In this document: piece after piece, positions 34,093 through 43,912 of the stretch
How positions within the stretch are numbered: position 1 is the first letter of the stretch
How the letters are laid out: the number at the start of each line of letters is the position of its first letter
Source of the DNA: Thermosipho africanus Ob7
GTDB taxonomy: Bacteria > Thermotogota > Thermotogae > Thermotogales > Fervidobacteriaceae
Direction: 5' to 3'
Assembly: GCF_003351105.1 (NCBI RefSeq)
Contig: NZ_NKRG01000004.1
Location: forward strand, 149,891-213,890
DNA length: 64,000 nt
Notes under the pieces: model-generated
The model's input: the letters and a program-made list of their open reading frames with translations, nothing else
What the model was told of the DNA's origin: nothing
Database searches by the model: none
Translations under genes and position numbers: made by a program

Positions 34093-36657
34093 TTAATCAA
34101 AAACCCTTATAGCTTCTGCAGGACTTATTTTTTGTGCAAGGTTTGCAGGATAAATTGTAAATATACCTGTAATTAAGTAAATACCTGCGATTATTTCAAT
34201 AATTTGAATCCATGGGATAGTTATTGAAAAATCGGGTAATTCACTTGAGATCATAGTAGTTAAATCCATGGTAATGAAAAATGTTGTAATTATTGCTGTT
34301 AATATAGCAATAGTAACTATTAAAAATGCTTCGGTAATAAAGAATGAAAATATAGTTTTTCTATTTACTCCCAAAGCTTTTAGAGATCCAATTATTCTTT
34401 TTCTTTCATATACATTCTTTAGGCTAAGAATTGTAAGTCCAGAAAAACCACTTATAAAACCAAAATAAAATAGTTGTACTGCAACATTTATAAAGTATTT
34501 TATACTCAAAAATACTTTATTAAGCTCTTCGGTAACATATAATGGAGCATCGAATTTTTCATATACTGTATTTTTAGCTTGACTTACGTATTCATCTTTT
34601 ACAACTCCGGCATATCCTTGTAGAGCTCCAGAAACCTTTTTGTCGTAAACAAATATTCCATCGAATGGGACTATAACATTTTTGGGATCAAAAGTATCGA
34701 CTACTTTAAAGCTTTCGTAAAATCTGGCACTTATACCTGGTAGTATTCCTTTTATCAAAAAAGTATAGGTTGAATCCTTAGAAAAGATTTCTTTATTTGC
34801 TATTCCTTCCTTTAAAGATAAGTCATTAATTTTTACATTTTCAATTTTTAAAGATTTTTCAATGCCACTTTTTGCAAGTATAATCGTAAGATTTCTATTA
34901 TCAAGTTTTGCGTTTACAAGTTGTATTTTTACAAGGTTTTCAAACATTGATTTAAAATTTTCATCTGTTTCGTAGTAATCTGTTTTGAAAAAGCTTTTTA
35001 ATGGGTTTTCTATAATTAAAAAGTTATAGCCTACAATTCCACTATCAAGTTTTTTGTCCACATAATTAAAAACGCTGCTTGGAATAACAGCTGTTAAAAG
35101 TATTACAAGAGTTATTATTGCATAGACAAAAAATACTATGTAATTTCTCATTTTTTGTTTTTCAATGTATGAAATTGCAAGTATGTTTGAAAGGCTATAA
35201 AATTTTCTAATAACGTTTTTTATTAAGGGAAGAATGGAAAATATTATTACTACACTTGCCGCTAAAAATATTCCTGATCTTGCAAGATAATCCCATCTTT
35301 CTCCAGTCCCTATTTTGTTGTAAATGGTGAGAATGGAAAGGACACCAGCAAGAAGTTGTACATAACTTTTTTTAAAGAAAATAGATATCAAGATTATTAG
35401 CACAGACAGTGAATAAAGTGGATTAATAAAAAAGAAAGCTACAACGATTAAAAATGCTAATATAAATATCCATCTTTTTTTAGGTAGTATTTGTTCTTCA
35501 GAGAGAAGAACGACTGGTGGAATTTTAGAAAATGAAATACTTCTAGTAATTAACAATGTTACTGGTAAAATAATTGAAATTAAAATTCCAAGAAAAATAG
35601 ATTTATATGTTATCACGTATGGAATTTTTTCAGCAATAGTTGTGTCTGATGATGCAATATTTGGAAGGTTATTTACAAAGGAAAGCAAATACCTACCAAA
35701 AATAATTCCAAGTAGTGCTCCAACAATTGAAGAAGAGATTATATACATCAATCCTTCCAAAAAAAGGATAATTCCACTTTTTTTCTTTGAAAGTCCCAAT
35801 GCTCGTAAGGTTCCAAGAGTTTTTCTTCTATCTTCAGCAAGTACACCGAAAAAGTTTGATATGAATAAAAAACTGCTTAGTATAGAAAATCCGCTGAATC
35901 CAAGAAATAGGTAACCTATAACTTTATTTAATGGTGAATATTTCAAGTTATATTTGGTTGGAGTGGTTCTTAGGTCAAGGTCTTTAGAGAGCTTTTCAGA
36001 AAATTCTAAATGATTTTTTAAATCAAGATTTAATGATATAAAGACTGTGTTTGGAGCGTTATATGTGTACATTCTTAGACTCAACATCAAGTCTTTTGGA
36101 ATAAAAATACTACCATTTGTCATACCAGTTTCTCCACGGAAGTTAAATTCTTCAAGTCCGATGTGATCAATTTTTAATTCTTTACTTCCGCTTGGAGTTA
36201 TGATTGTTATTGTGTCACCTTGCTTTATGTTTAGAGTTTTTGCAAGATCGCTAGATAAAATGATTCCATCTATATCTTTTTTTGAAAATTCTTTTATTTT
36301 TTCATCATAACCTATGGCAAAGATATCATAAAAATTGCCATTATGTTTTATTCTTGAAGAGACTAGATAGGTAAAGACAAAATCTCTTACAACACCTTCA
36401 TTTTTATATTTATTAAGATATTTTTCTACTTGTTCTACATTTAGTGTTTTTGGAAAAAAGAATGTATCACTTTTATCTTTTGCAACAATGTCTATATTTC
36501 CAAAATTATTTCTTAATTTAGAATTAAACCAGCTATCAACAGAATCGTTCAATGAAAGAGCTCCAACAACCAACATTGTTGCGATCATACTTCCAAGTAT
36601 TACAAGCAAAGAGAGTTTAAAATTTGAAAAGAAGTTTCTAAAGGCTATTTTTATCAT
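34093..36657 (-). CDS. FtsX/MacB-type ABC transporter permease
   Basis: The 854-residue protein has two FtsX-like four-helix units separated by extracytoplasmic domains: IAFRNFFSNFKLSLLVILGS at the N-terminus, VLAEDRRKTLGTLRALGLSKKK in the first cytoplasmic loop, and NVYERKRIIGSLKALGVNRK in the second. The C-terminus ends LAQKISPAEAIRVFD. This is the layout of COG0577-type permeases that move lipoproteins, peptides or lipids. The matching ATPase, usually adjacent, is not in the window. It lies downstream of rpoD, past a modest terminator. Confidence 0.8.
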   Translation of the reverse strand: MIKIAFRNFFSNFKLSLLVILGSMIATMLVVGALSLNDSVDSWFNSKLRNNFGNIDIVAKDKSDTFFFPKTLNVEQVEKYLNKYKNEGVVRDFVFTYLVSSRIKHNGNFYDIFAIGYDEKIKEFSKKDIDGIILSSDLAKTLNIKQGDTITIITPSGSKELKIDHIGLEEFNFRGETGMTNGSIFIPKDLMLSLRMYTYNAPNTVFISLNLDLKNHLEFSEKLSKDLDLRTTPTKYNLKYSPLNKVIGYLFLGFSGFSILSSFLFISNFFGVLAEDRRKTLGTLRALGLSKKKSGIILFLEGLMYIISSSIVGALLGIIFGRYLLSFVNNLPNIASSDTTIAEKIPYVITYKSIFLGILISIILPVTLLITRSISFSKIPPVVLLSEEQILPKKRWIFILAFLIVVAFFFINPLYSLSVLIILISIFFKKSYVQLLAGVLSILTIYNKIGTGERWDYLARSGIFLAASVVIIFSILPLIKNVIRKFYSLSNILAISYIEKQKMRNYIVFFVYAIITLVILLTAVIPSSVFNYVDKKLDSGIVGYNFLIIENPLKSFFKTDYYETDENFKSMFENLVKIQLVNAKLDNRNLTIILAKSGIEKSLKIENVKINDLSLKEGIANKEIFSKDSTYTFLIKGILPGISARFYESFKVVDTFDPKNVIVPFDGIFVYDKKVSGALQGYAGVVKDEYVSQAKNTVYEKFDAPLYVTEELNKVFLSIKYFINVAVQLFYFGFISGFSGLTILSLKNVYERKRIIGSLKALGVNRKTIFSFFITEAFLIVTIAILTAIITTFFITMDLTTMISSELPDFSITIPWIQIIEIIAGIYLITGIFTIYPANLAQKISPAEAIRVFD

Positions 36658-36676
36658 AACGTATCACCCTAATAAA

Positions 36677-36699
36677 TTACCGCACAATATGTGCGGTAA
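36677..36699 (-). terminator. Hairpin after rpoD
   Basis: TTACCGCACA (36677-36686) pairs with TGTGCGGTAA (36690-36699) around three bases. On the minus strand TTTATTAGGG follows, so it is a modest terminator between rpoD and the FtsX-type permease. Confidence 0.65.
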
Positions 36700-36703
36700 A
36701 ATT

Positions 36704-37819
36704 TCATGATTCATCAAGCATTTTGAATAAAAGCTTTAAATATCTACTTCTTGAAGGATGTCTTAGTTTTCTTAAAGCTTTAACTTCTATTTGTCTAATT
36801 CTTTCTCTTGTAACATTAAAATATTGTCCTACTTCTTCAAGGGTTTTTGCTTTTCCATCTATAAGGCCATACCTCATTTTAAGGACCAACTTTTCCCTAT
36901 CATTTAATGTTTCAAGAACTTTATCTACTTCTTCACGTATTAGCATTCTCATTGCTTCTTTCTTTGGTGAAGCTATTGTTTCATCTGCGATGAAGTCTCC
37001 TACAGTTGAATCATCATCTTCACCAACTGGTGCTTCAAGAGAAGTTGTTTCCTTTGCTGCTTGTAGAATTTCCTCAACCTTTTCTACAGGTTTTCCAATT
37101 AATTTTGCAAGTTCTTCAATTGGTATTTCCGTTCCATGCTCTTGATAATACTCTCTCATTATCTTTTGGACTTTATTTATTGTTTCTACCATATGTACCG
37201 GAACCCTTATAGTTCTTGCCTGATCCGCTATTGCACGAGTAATTGCCTGACGGATCCACCATGTTGCATAAGTTGAGAATTTATAACCTTTTTTCCAATC
37301 AAATTTTTCAACGGCCTTTAAAAGGCCAACATTACCTTCTTGTATAAGATCCAAAAATGAAAGACCTTTTCCAACATATCTTTTAGCTATACTTACAACG
37401 AGCCTTAGATTAGATTCTACCAATTTTTGCTTTGCCCTTTCATCTCCAAGTTGTGCGCGTCTTGCAAGTTCTCTCTCCATTGACTGACTTAACAGTGGGA
37501 TTTTTCCAATGTCTTTTAAATACATCTTTATTAAGTCTTTAGTTGCCATATTGTCATAAAACTTTGGAGATTCCTCTAAAAAATCTTCCAAAGTGACATC
37601 TTCAATTCCATCGTTTGTAGTTTCTTCAGTAATTGCAACATTATTTTTTTCAAGCTCCTCGTAGACTTTTTCTAATACATTTCCATCAAACTCATCTGCC
37701 TTTTCTGGCGGGAACATCTTGTCAATATCTTCATATGTAACAAAGCCTTTTTCTTTTCCAATAGCTATGAGCTTTTCAATTTTCGAATCTAAAGAATCTA
37801 CAGTTTTTTTCTTTGCCAT
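36704..37819 (-). CDS. rpoD: Primary sigma factor SigA/RpoD
   Basis: The protein has an N-terminal region 1.1-like segment, region 1.2 ([18 protein letters not shown]), region 2 with the -10-binding helix ([19 protein letters not shown]), region 3 ([18 protein letters not shown]) and region 4.2 helix-turn-helix ([18 protein letters not shown]). This is the housekeeping sigma factor. A TTG-initiated extension of 13 residues is possible, but GGGAGGTGAACTCCTG precedes the ATG at 37819, so I use that. It overlaps the region just after dnaG (stop 37827), continuing the ribosomal-protein/dnaG/rpoD cluster. Confidence 0.95.
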   Translation of the reverse strand: MAKKKTVDSLDSKIEKLIAIGKEKGFVTYEDIDKMFPPEKADEFDGNVLEKVYEELEKNNVAITEETTNDGIEDVTLEDFLEESPKFYDNMATKDLIKMYLKDIGKIPLLSQSMERELARRAQLGDERAKQKLVESNLRLVVSIAKRYVGKGLSFLDLIQEGNVGLLKAVEKFDWKKGYKFSTYATWWIRQAITRAIADQARTIRVPVHMVETINKVQKIMREYYQEHGTEIPIEELAKLIGKPVEKVEEILQAAKETTSLEAPVGEDDDSTVGDFIADETIASPKKEAMRMLIREEVDKVLETLNDREKLVLKMRYGLIDGKAKTLEEVGQYFNVTRERIRQIEVKALRKLRHPSRSRYLKLLFKMLDES

Positions 37820-37826
37820 CAGGAGT

Positions 37827-39440
37827 TCACCTCCCAAGTTTTTTGAGCTTTCTAACAAGTTCCATTCTTGTTTGTAAAAGTACCCTTTTTTCTTCCTCTG
37901 TTGCGGAATTTAAATATTTATCTATTTCTTCTATCCTTTTTTCTAAAGTTTTTTCTTCAATTTTTTTCTTTACTGTGTTTATATAATCTTCATTTATTTC
38001 AAATTTTTCCATTTTATTCAATATATTTTCAATATATTTTTGCAAATCTTTGGACAACTTTTCAAATGAAAAGTTCTTAAGATTTTTTAAAGATTTAATG
38101 AATTCTTGGGTAAGTTCATTAAATATTTTCGGATTTATTTCTATATCAACTTGCGGATTATTTAAAAGTAGATATATAACCATTTCATCTAAGGTTGGAA
38201 GATTAGTTTTTTGTTTTGGCTTAGGCACAGAAACGGTTATGCTCGTTTTTGATATCTTTTCAGCAGTTTTTCTAAATGTTTGAAGTTTTTCTGGAAAATT
38301 TTCGAATGTTTTTTCCCAGTTTTTTATTTCTCTTGTATAGAGAGGTATTGCATTTGAGTTGTTTAAATCATAGTTTTTGCTTAAAACATAAGGGATAAAT
38401 TCTTCAGCCGGTATTGCTTCTTTTAAGAAAGAATATAATCCAGAACTACCTTGAGTTTTGTAAATTTCGTCAGGATCTTTTTCTTTTGTTTTTCCAGCAA
38501 CCATTACATTAAATTGCATTGAAATTAGTATTTTTATGCTTTGAAGAGCTGCTTTTACTCCAGCACTATCAGTATCAAAAGCTAAGATAACATTTTGGGT
38601 AAGTTTTTTAATAGAAAAAGCGTGAAATTTTGTAAAGGCTGTTCCAAGTGTTGCAACAGCATTTTTAAAATCAGCTCTATGAAATGCAATAGCATCAAAG
38701 TAACCTTCACAAATAATTGCAAAATCTGCAGTTTTAATCTTGTCTTTTGCAATATCTAGTAAAAAGAGGGTTTTCGATTTTTTAAAAAAATCTGTTTCAT
38801 ATGAGTTAAGGTATTTTGGTTGCCCTTCACCTAAGAGTCTTCCCCCAAATGCTATAACATTCGAATATTCATTTTTAATTGGTATTATTAATCTACCTTC
38901 AAATTGGTCATGATTTGAAAAACCAAATTTTTTTAAGGATTTAATATCCAATTTTTGAGCAATTTTTTGAGGTATTTTAGAATTTATGGGTGAAAAGCCA
39001 AACTCATATTCCTTTATTTCTTCTTCATTAAAACCTCTTGAAAATAAATAATCAAGGGCAATTTTTTCATCAAATAACTTTTCAATATATTCTTTATGAA
39101 GTTCTTTATAAAAATTAAAGTATAACTGTTGAAAGCTATTTGATGAGCTGTATTCAATTTTTACTCCTGCTTCTTCAGCCAGTTTTTTTAAAGCTTCCAT
39201 GAATGGTATGCCTTCAATTTCCTGAACAAATTTAATCACATCCCCAGACGCTCCACAGCCAAAGCAGTGGTATGTCTTGAAGGATGGATTTACATAGAAG
39301 GAAGGTGTTGTTTCTGTATGGAAAGGACACAAGCCACGATAACTATTTCCCACTTTTTGTAGACTTACATAACGGGAAATAAGTTCAACTATATCAATTT
39401 TTGATTTGATTTCTTCAATAGTGTCTTTAAGAATAAGCAA
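37827..39440 (-). CDS. dnaG: DNA primase
   Basis: The N-terminal zinc finger ([15 protein letters not shown] then [13 protein letters not shown]), the TOPRIM domain ([15 protein letters not shown] and [15 protein letters not shown]) and a helical C-terminus identify DnaG. It makes RNA primers for replication. The start is uncertain. The TTG at 39440 has GAGGTG only 3 nt upstream, and the next in-frame non-ATG codons are no better placed. The Shine-Dalgarno can also pair with CCTC just upstream. rpoD follows 7 nt after the stop. Confidence 0.93.
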   Translation of the reverse strand: MLILKDTIEEIKSKIDIVELISRYVSLQKVGNSYRGLCPFHTETTPSFYVNPSFKTYHCFGCGASGDVIKFVQEIEGIPFMEALKKLAEEAGVKIEYSSSNSFQQLYFNFYKELHKEYIEKLFDEKIALDYLFSRGFNEEEIKEYEFGFSPINSKIPQKIAQKLDIKSLKKFGFSNHDQFEGRLIIPIKNEYSNVIAFGGRLLGEGQPKYLNSYETDFFKKSKTLFLLDIAKDKIKTADFAIICEGYFDAIAFHRADFKNAVATLGTAFTKFHAFSIKKLTQNVILAFDTDSAGVKAALQSIKILISMQFNVMVAGKTKEKDPDEIYKTQGSSGLYSFLKEAIPAEEFIPYVLSKNYDLNNSNAIPLYTREIKNWEKTFENFPEKLQTFRKTAEKISKTSITVSVPKPKQKTNLPTLDEMVIYLLLNNPQVDIEINPKIFNELTQEFIKSLKNLKNFSFEKLSKDLQKYIENILNKMEKFEINEDYINTVKKKIEEKTLEKRIEEIDKYLNSATEEEKRVLLQTRMELVRKLKKLGR

Positions 39441-39463
39441 TCACCTCTTTTAAACGAGGAAAA

Positions 39464-39487
39464 CGTGGCAGTATTTTTACTGCCACG
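39464..39487 (-). terminator. Hairpin between rpsI and dnaG
   Basis: CGTGGCAGTA pairs with TACTGCCACG, followed on the minus strand by TTTTCCTCG. It probably reduces transcription from the ribosomal genes into dnaG and rpoD, as attenuators do in other macromolecular-synthesis operons. Confidence 0.65.
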
Positions 39488-39514
39488 GTGAAGTTATATA
39501 AGCAATAAGGAATA

Positions 39515-39913
39515 TTAACGTTTGGAGAATTGAGGTGCACGTCTTGCTTTTCTGAGACCGTATTTTTTCCTTTCGACCATTCTTGGGTCTCTTGTGAGAA
39601 GACCTTTTTCCTTCAATGTAGGTCTTAGATCAGGATTGTATTGAAGTAATGCACGTGCAATACCAAGTCTTATAGCACCTGCTTGTCCGGATTTTCCTCC
39701 GCCTTGAACTCTTATGAAGAGATCAAATGAACCTTCAAGACCGGTTACTTTTAATGGTTCAAGAGCGTGAAGAGTCCAAACAGAATTTTCGAGGTAACCA
39801 TTTAAATCTTCATATTCTTTATCATTAACTGTAACTTTTCCATTACCTTCTTTTAGATATACCCTTGCAACTGATGTTTTTCTTCTTCCAGTACCCATGT
39901 AGTATTCAGCCAT
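39515..39913 (-). CDS. rpsI: 30S ribosomal protein S9
   Basis: The sequence is full-length S9 (132 residues): [19 protein letters not shown] at the N-terminus, [22 protein letters not shown] in the core shortened here by two ends, and the invariant C-terminal RAPQFSKR tail that reaches the P-site tRNA. It follows rplM with a 19-nt gap, the usual order. Confidence 0.95.
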   Translation of the reverse strand: MAEYYMGTGRRKTSVARVYLKEGNGKVTVNDKEYEDLNGYLENSVWTLHALEPLKVTGLEGSFDLFIRVQGGGKSGQAGAIRLGIARALLQYNPDLRPTLKEKGLLTRDPRMVERKKYGLRKARRAPQFSKR

Positions 39914-39932
39914 TTTCTACATCCCTCCTTGA

Positions 39933-40382
39933 TTAAAAATTCAATTCAATTGGTTTTTGTGCACTATGTGGATGTTCTGAACCCGCATATATTTTAAGTC
40001 TTTTTAATGCTTTTCTTCCAAGAATTGTTTTTGGAAGCATTCTTTTAACAGCAAGTTGAATGAGTTTTTCTGGATTTCTTTGTTGAAGTTGCCTTGCTGT
40101 AAATTCTTTAATTCCTCCAGGATAACCAGAGTGTCTGTAGTAGATTTTTTGATCCCATTTTTTACCTGTTAGTTTAATTTTGTCAGCATTGATTACAACG
40201 ACAAAATTTCCGCAATCGACATGAGGTGTCCAGTTTGGTTTATTTTTTCCCATAAGAACAAGAGCAATTCTTGTTGCAAGTCTACCAAGTGTTTGACCTT
40301 CTGCATTTATTAAGTACCAATCTTTTTTTACTTCTTCTTTCTTTAACAAAGTTGTTTTTTGTATAGGCAACGTTCTTGCCAT
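39933..40382 (-). CDS. rplM: 50S ribosomal protein L13
   Basis: Segments [48 protein letters not shown] and [20 protein letters not shown] identify L13. An upstream ATG inside ribU would add 11 residues, but AAGGAGGG precedes the ATG at 40382, giving 149 residues, the normal length. Its mRNA overlaps the very end of the ribU coding region. Confidence 0.95.
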   Translation of the reverse strand: MARTLPIQKTTLLKKEEVKKDWYLINAEGQTLGRLATRIALVLMGKNKPNWTPHVDCGNFVVVINADKIKLTGKKWDQKIYYRHSGYPGGIKEFTARQLQQRNPEKLIQLAVKRMLPKTILGRKALKRLKIYAGSEHPHSAQKPIELNF

Positions 40383-40398
40383 TGTTATTCCTCCCTCC

Positions 40399-40932
40399 TT
40401 ATATTTTCGCTTCATCTGGTTCTAAAATATTTTTAACGCGTCTATGAATTATTCCATTTATTACTGAGTCTATTGAAAACTTGATTGCATTAAAACCAAT
40501 AATCCATGGCAGAAGTTTAAATACTTCTTCCAAAGGAATTTTCCAATAATATGGGACTACTATCATATTCAAAAGTGCCATTCCACCAGTTGCAGCGACA
40601 GTACCGATTATGTAACCTAATATTTCTCTGAATCTGTTCTTTTTTCCATATATTATTGCTGCAGGAACGATAAATAAAGCTCCAGCTGCAAAATTCATAG
40701 CAATACCGACTATATCTTGTGATTTAAATATGAAAAACAAAATATCTTTTATTGCTAGCACTATTACTCCAACAGTTGGAGAATATATAAAAGCAGTTAA
40801 TAATACTAAAATATCGCTAGGATCATATTTTAAAAAATTAACTGCTGGGAATATTGGTATTTCGATATACATTACTACAAATGCAAGTGCAGCAAACACC
40901 CCTATAATTGCCACTCTTTTGGCGTTAAGCAT
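40399..40932 (-). CDS. ribU: Riboflavin ECF transporter S component (RibU)
   Basis: The 177-residue protein has about six transmembrane helices and the RibU pattern: [40 protein letters not shown] and an [19 protein letters not shown] segment. It matches the Thermotoga RibU family, which binds riboflavin and docks to a shared ECF energy module. It lies between rpmA and rplM, an arrangement shared with Thermotoga. The energising EcfA/EcfT genes are not here. Confidence 0.85.
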   Translation of the reverse strand: MLNAKRVAIIGVFAALAFVVMYIEIPIFPAVNFLKYDPSDILVLLTAFIYSPTVGVIVLAIKDILFFIFKSQDIVGIAMNFAAGALFIVPAAIIYGKKNRFREILGYIIGTVAATGGMALLNMIVVPYYWKIPLEEVFKLLPWIIGFNAIKFSIDSVINGIIHRRVKNILEPDEAKI

Positions 40933-40943
40933 AAATGCCCCCC

Positions 40944-41213
40944 TTATTTTTCTTCATATACGCTTACATATTTTCTGTTGTTTCTAACTTCAAATTTGAC
41001 TACGCCATCTTTTAGTGCGAATAAGGTAAAATCCCTTCCCATTCCTACATTTTTACCTGGCCAGAATTTGGTTCCTCTTTGTCTGACAATAATAGTACCA
41101 GCTAAGACTTTTTGGCCATCGCCTCTTTTAACTCCTAGATATTTAGGATTGCTGTCGCGTCCATTTTTGGCAGTACTGCTTTTTGCAAAAAGCTGTATGT
41201 TAATTTTCATCAT
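40944..41213 (-). CDS. rpmA: 50S ribosomal protein L27 with Prp-cleavable N-terminal extension
   Basis: The body is standard L27 ([35 protein letters not shown]). The N-terminus carries [10 protein letters not shown] before KSSTAKNG, which corresponds to the NLQFFA-type extension of Firmicutes that the protease Prp removes so that the mature N-terminus can reach the peptidyl-transferase centre. The prp gene is immediately upstream and overlaps by 14 nt. Confidence 0.95.
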   Translation of the reverse strand: MMKINIQLFAKSSTAKNGRDSNPKYLGVKRGDGQKVLAGTIIVRQRGTKFWPGKNVGMGRDFTLFALKDGVVKFEVRNNRKYVSVYEEK

Positions 41214-41511
41214 TGCTCACCTCCAGTTTAAGGTATTTTGGGTATTGTTCCTCTAAATCTTTTAAGGTATCAATTAATTCATTTACGAATATCTGAGAGA
41301 TGTTATCGTGCGAAATGTTTTTTACATCTAAATATCCATCTTTTATTTTGACAGAGGCTCCATTTTTTAATAGATATCTTGCTGTATGCTGAGCTACAAC
41401 GCTTACTGCTGCACAAACAATATCTTTACCTTTTTGAGCATACATTGAATGTCCTGTTATCAAAAACTTTTCAAAAAACCCGTTTTCTTTAAAAAATTTA
41501 CACGTGATCAT
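41200..41511 (-). CDS. prp: Ribosomal-processing cysteine protease Prp
   Basis: The 103-residue protein has the Prp signature [20 protein letters not shown], with catalytic H21 and C33, and sits between rplU and rpmA as in Firmicutes. Prp cleaves the extension of L27, whose recognition sequence is present in the adjacent gene. The ATG overlaps the rplU stop by 4 nt. Confidence 0.92.
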   Translation of the reverse strand: MITCKFFKENGFFEKFLITGHSMYAQKGKDIVCAAVSVVAQHTARYLLKNGASVKIKDGYLDVKNISHDNISQIFVNELIDTLKDLEEQYPKYLKLEVSNDEN

Positions 41512-41828
41512 TTTACTTGAATTTCTTCTACTTTAATTGCGGTGTACCATTGTCTGTGACCTTTTATTCTTCTGTAGTTCTTTCTTGGTCTAAATTTTCC
41601 AACTATAACTTTTCTTGCTCTGCCATGTTCTACAATGGTTCCTTTAATTTCTACGTTGTCAAGGTAAGGTTTCCCGACTAAAACTTTTCCATCGTCTGTT
41701 TTTACCATAAGGACTTTGTCAAGTTTGACTTCTTCTCCTTCACCTTTACCGACAACTCTTTCAGTGAAAAAGACTTTTCCTGGTTCAACACGAAACTGTT
41801 TTCCACCGCTTTCAACAATAGCGTACAC
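41508..41828 (-). CDS. rplU: 50S ribosomal protein L21
   Basis: [17 protein letters not shown], the [21 protein letters not shown] segment and the basic [18 protein letters not shown] loop identify L21. A GTG at 41837 would add three residues, but AGGAGGTGAACTTT precedes the GTG at 41828, giving the canonical MYAIVE start. It heads the L21/Prp/L27 unit behind a structured leader. Confidence 0.95.
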   Translation of the reverse strand: MYAIVESGGKQFRVEPGKVFFTERVVGKGEGEEVKLDKVLMVKTDDGKVLVGKPYLDNVEIKGTIVEHGRARKVIVGKFRPRKNYRRIKGHRQWYTAIKVEEIQVK

Positions 41829-41837
41829 AAAGTTCAC

Positions 41838-41920
41838 CTCCTCAGTTTTTTTGAAATAAACAACCGCTGGAACATGTAGCCTTTTTTTGGCGTTTAAGAC
41901 ACGTTCCAGGCGACTATAAC
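41838..41920 (-). ncRNA. Candidate L21 leader RNA (autoregulatory 5' UTR)
   Basis: The predicted leader folds into a long hairpin. CTGGAACGTGT pairs with ACATGTTCCAG (11 bp with one G-U; plus-strand arms 41867-41877 and 41899-41909), containing an inner GCC/GGC loop closed by seven As. The stem can extend past a bulged C. L21 operons in other bacteria carry leaders that bind L21. I propose the same role here from position and structure only. Confidence 0.55.
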
Positions 41921-41927
41921 CTAAGAT

Positions 41928-41933
41928 ATTTTA
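41928..41933 (-). promoter_or_regulatory. Possible -10 of the rplU operon
   Basis: TAAAAT on the minus strand lies 7 nt upstream of the leader hairpin base. No convincing -35 is seen. Confidence 0.35.
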
Positions 41934-42230
41934 CCATTTTTGATGAATATTTATGAAAACATTCTGTTAATATTATTTTTCTCGACGTTAACACAAGTGG
42001 ACTATAAGAAATTAGAGGTGTGTGAGAGAGATTGGTTATTAGGTGAAAAAATAAAAAATGAATTATGAATTTAGAATGAAAAGAGATTGTAGATAGATTT
42101 TTCTTTTTAGTTAAAAATTCAAAAATAATATATCTTATCAACTCAGATCACATTTTTCAAAATCTAAGAAATCCGCTCCTGATAGGTAGATTCTAAACAA
42201 ATAATATTTAAAGTTTTTAATCTTTTGTTT
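41934..42230. other. Intergenic stretch between divergent operons, nothing recognised
   Basis: About 300 bp of AT-rich sequence separates the rplU and MFS promoters. The open frame on the minus strand here is low-complexity and has no ribosome-binding site. I see no tRNA, hairpin or repeat in it. Confidence 0.6.
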
Positions 42231-42259
42231 TAGACAATGAAAAAGAAAATTGGTATAAT
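42231..42259 (+). promoter_or_regulatory. Promoter of the MFS-ruvC-polC unit
   Basis: TAGACA (42231-42236) and TATAAT (42254-42259) have a 17-bp spacer. AGGGAGG lies just before the ATG at 42307. Confidence 0.7.
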
Positions 42260-42306
42260 AATCTTGATAATTCGCAAAGCTAAATAATAAAAGGGAGGAA
42301 AACAAG

Positions 42307-43407
42307 ATGGAGTTATTGGGAGCAATATTTCACTTTTTTGCAGATTTTTTTAATGCTTTTGTAAAACCTCTTGCGCCTCATTTTATTGACAAATTAGGGA
42401 TTGATAACAAAACATTTGCAAGCTTTATAGCTTTACTTGGTGGAATTACTTCTATATTTCAAGTATTTTTTGGCATGTATTTTGATAAAATAAAAAGAGA
42501 TGGTATTTATATAACAATAATTGTTGTATTAGAAGTGTTTTTGGTATCATTTTTGGGTATTGTAAAATCAGCTATTTTATTTTTCTCTCTTGTAGTTGCT
42601 ATTAGGCTTTTAAATTCTATGTTTCATCCTCTGGGTGCTAGCTTTGCAGGAAGGCGTTCTAAAGGAAAGCATGTTGCTTTATTTTCAGTTGCAGGAACAT
42701 TAGGTGCTGGTATAGCACCGGTTTTTATAACATTTTATCAAGAAAAAATAGGAATTGAAAAACTATACTTTTTAACTTTATTTTTTATTCCATTTCTTTT
42801 ACTTCTTTCATTCAGGATATTTAGTTATGAAAAACCAGTTGAAGCAAAGAAATTAAGTTTTAAAGGTGATATATTCAAACTTTGGCCTATTTTTTTAATA
42901 GTTGCATCAAGAAGTTTTTCTATGGATATATTTCATACATATATTCCAATTTATATGAATGAAGTTGGAAAATCTTTAATAGTAGGTGGTTCAATATTAA
43001 CATTTGGAATGATGTTTGGAGTTTTTACTAATTTCTTTGGTACAATTGTACTTGAAAAAACTAATGATAAATTTACCAATACTATTGGTTTTGTAGGAAT
43101 GGGAATATTTGGATTGTTGTTCGTATTTGTACCTAATTTGTGGTTAAAGGTAATTTCTTTTGTCTTGTTTGACGGTTTTAGCTTTTTTACAATGTCATCT
43201 AACATTGTTTCTGCTCAAAAGCTTTTACCAAATAATAAGGCTCTTGCATCTGGTATTTCAATGGGATTTTCTTGGGCAATTGGAAGTTTCCTTTCAAGTG
43301 GTTATGCAGCGATATTTGGTAATAACACAATATTCATGTTTTTGAGTGCAAGTGTTTTTCCTCTATTAACCATATTAATATATAATTTTGGAGTAAAAAA
43401 TAATTAA
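42307..43407 (+). CDS. MFS transporter (Fsr-like group)
   Basis: The 366-residue protein has about twelve hydrophobic helices, the loop [13 protein letters not shown] typical of MFS loop 2-3, and [21 protein letters not shown], which resembles the FHP motif of fosmidomycin-resistance-type transporters. The substrate is unknown. A 19-nt gap leads into ruvC, so it shares an operon with two DNA-metabolism genes; this is probably coincidental. Confidence 0.8.
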   Translation: MELLGAIFHFFADFFNAFVKPLAPHFIDKLGIDNKTFASFIALLGGITSIFQVFFGMYFDKIKRDGIYITIIVVLEVFLVSFLGIVKSAILFFSLVVAIRLLNSMFHPLGASFAGRRSKGKHVALFSVAGTLGAGIAPVFITFYQEKIGIEKLYFLTLFFIPFLLLLSFRIFSYEKPVEAKKLSFKGDIFKLWPIFLIVASRSFSMDIFHTYIPIYMNEVGKSLIVGGSILTFGMMFGVFTNFFGTIVLEKTNDKFTNTIGFVGMGIFGLLFVFVPNLWLKVISFVLFDGFSFFTMSSNIVSAQKLLPNNKALASGISMGFSWAIGSFLSSGYAAIFGNNTIFMFLSASVFPLLTILIYNFGVKNN

Positions 43408-43426
43408 AAAGTGGAGGTATTTATCT

Positions 43427-43900
43427 TTGAGAATAATAGGTGTTGATCCTGGATATGGTATACTTGGATATGGGATCCTAGAAAAGAATAAAAACAAAAT
43501 TTCGCATGTCACGCATGGGGTTATAACCACTGAAAAAGATGTCCCAATGTATAAAAGATTAGGGTATATATATGATAGATTTGTGGAGCTATTGGAAGAA
43601 TATTCCCCAGATGCTTGTGCAATTGAAAGCTTGTTTTTCTACAAAAATGTAAAGACAGCCATCCATGTAGGAGAAGCTCGTGGAGTAATTCTTCTGGCCT
43701 CTTCGCAAAGGAACATTCCTTTGTATGAGTTTACACCTTATCAGGTAAAGAATAACGTTACTGGGTATGGAAGAGCAGATAAAAAACAAGTTCAAAAGAT
43801 GGTTAAAATGCTTTTAAATTTAAATGATATTCCAAAGCCCGATGATGCTGCCGATGCATTAGCAGTTGCCTGGTGTCTTGCAGTTGAAATAAAAGCATAG
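43427..43900 (+). CDS. ruvC: Holliday junction resolvase RuvC
   Basis: The 157-residue endonuclease has all four acidic residues: D7 in [13 protein letters not shown]67 in CAIESLFF, and D140 and D143 in [13 protein letters not shown]. It cuts Holliday junctions made by RuvAB. The TTG start follows GTGGAGG, and polC starts 12 nt after the stop. Confidence 0.93.
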
Positions 43901-43912
43901 GGAGGATAAAAA

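Noticed and set aside
41914..42141. Minus-strand ORF of 75 codons upstream of rplU
   Set aside because: Low-complexity, without a ribosome-binding site, and it runs into the rplU promoter and leader.
43160..43345. Plus-strand 61-codon ORF within the MFS gene
   Set aside because: Contained in another frame of a well-supported gene and without a start signal.
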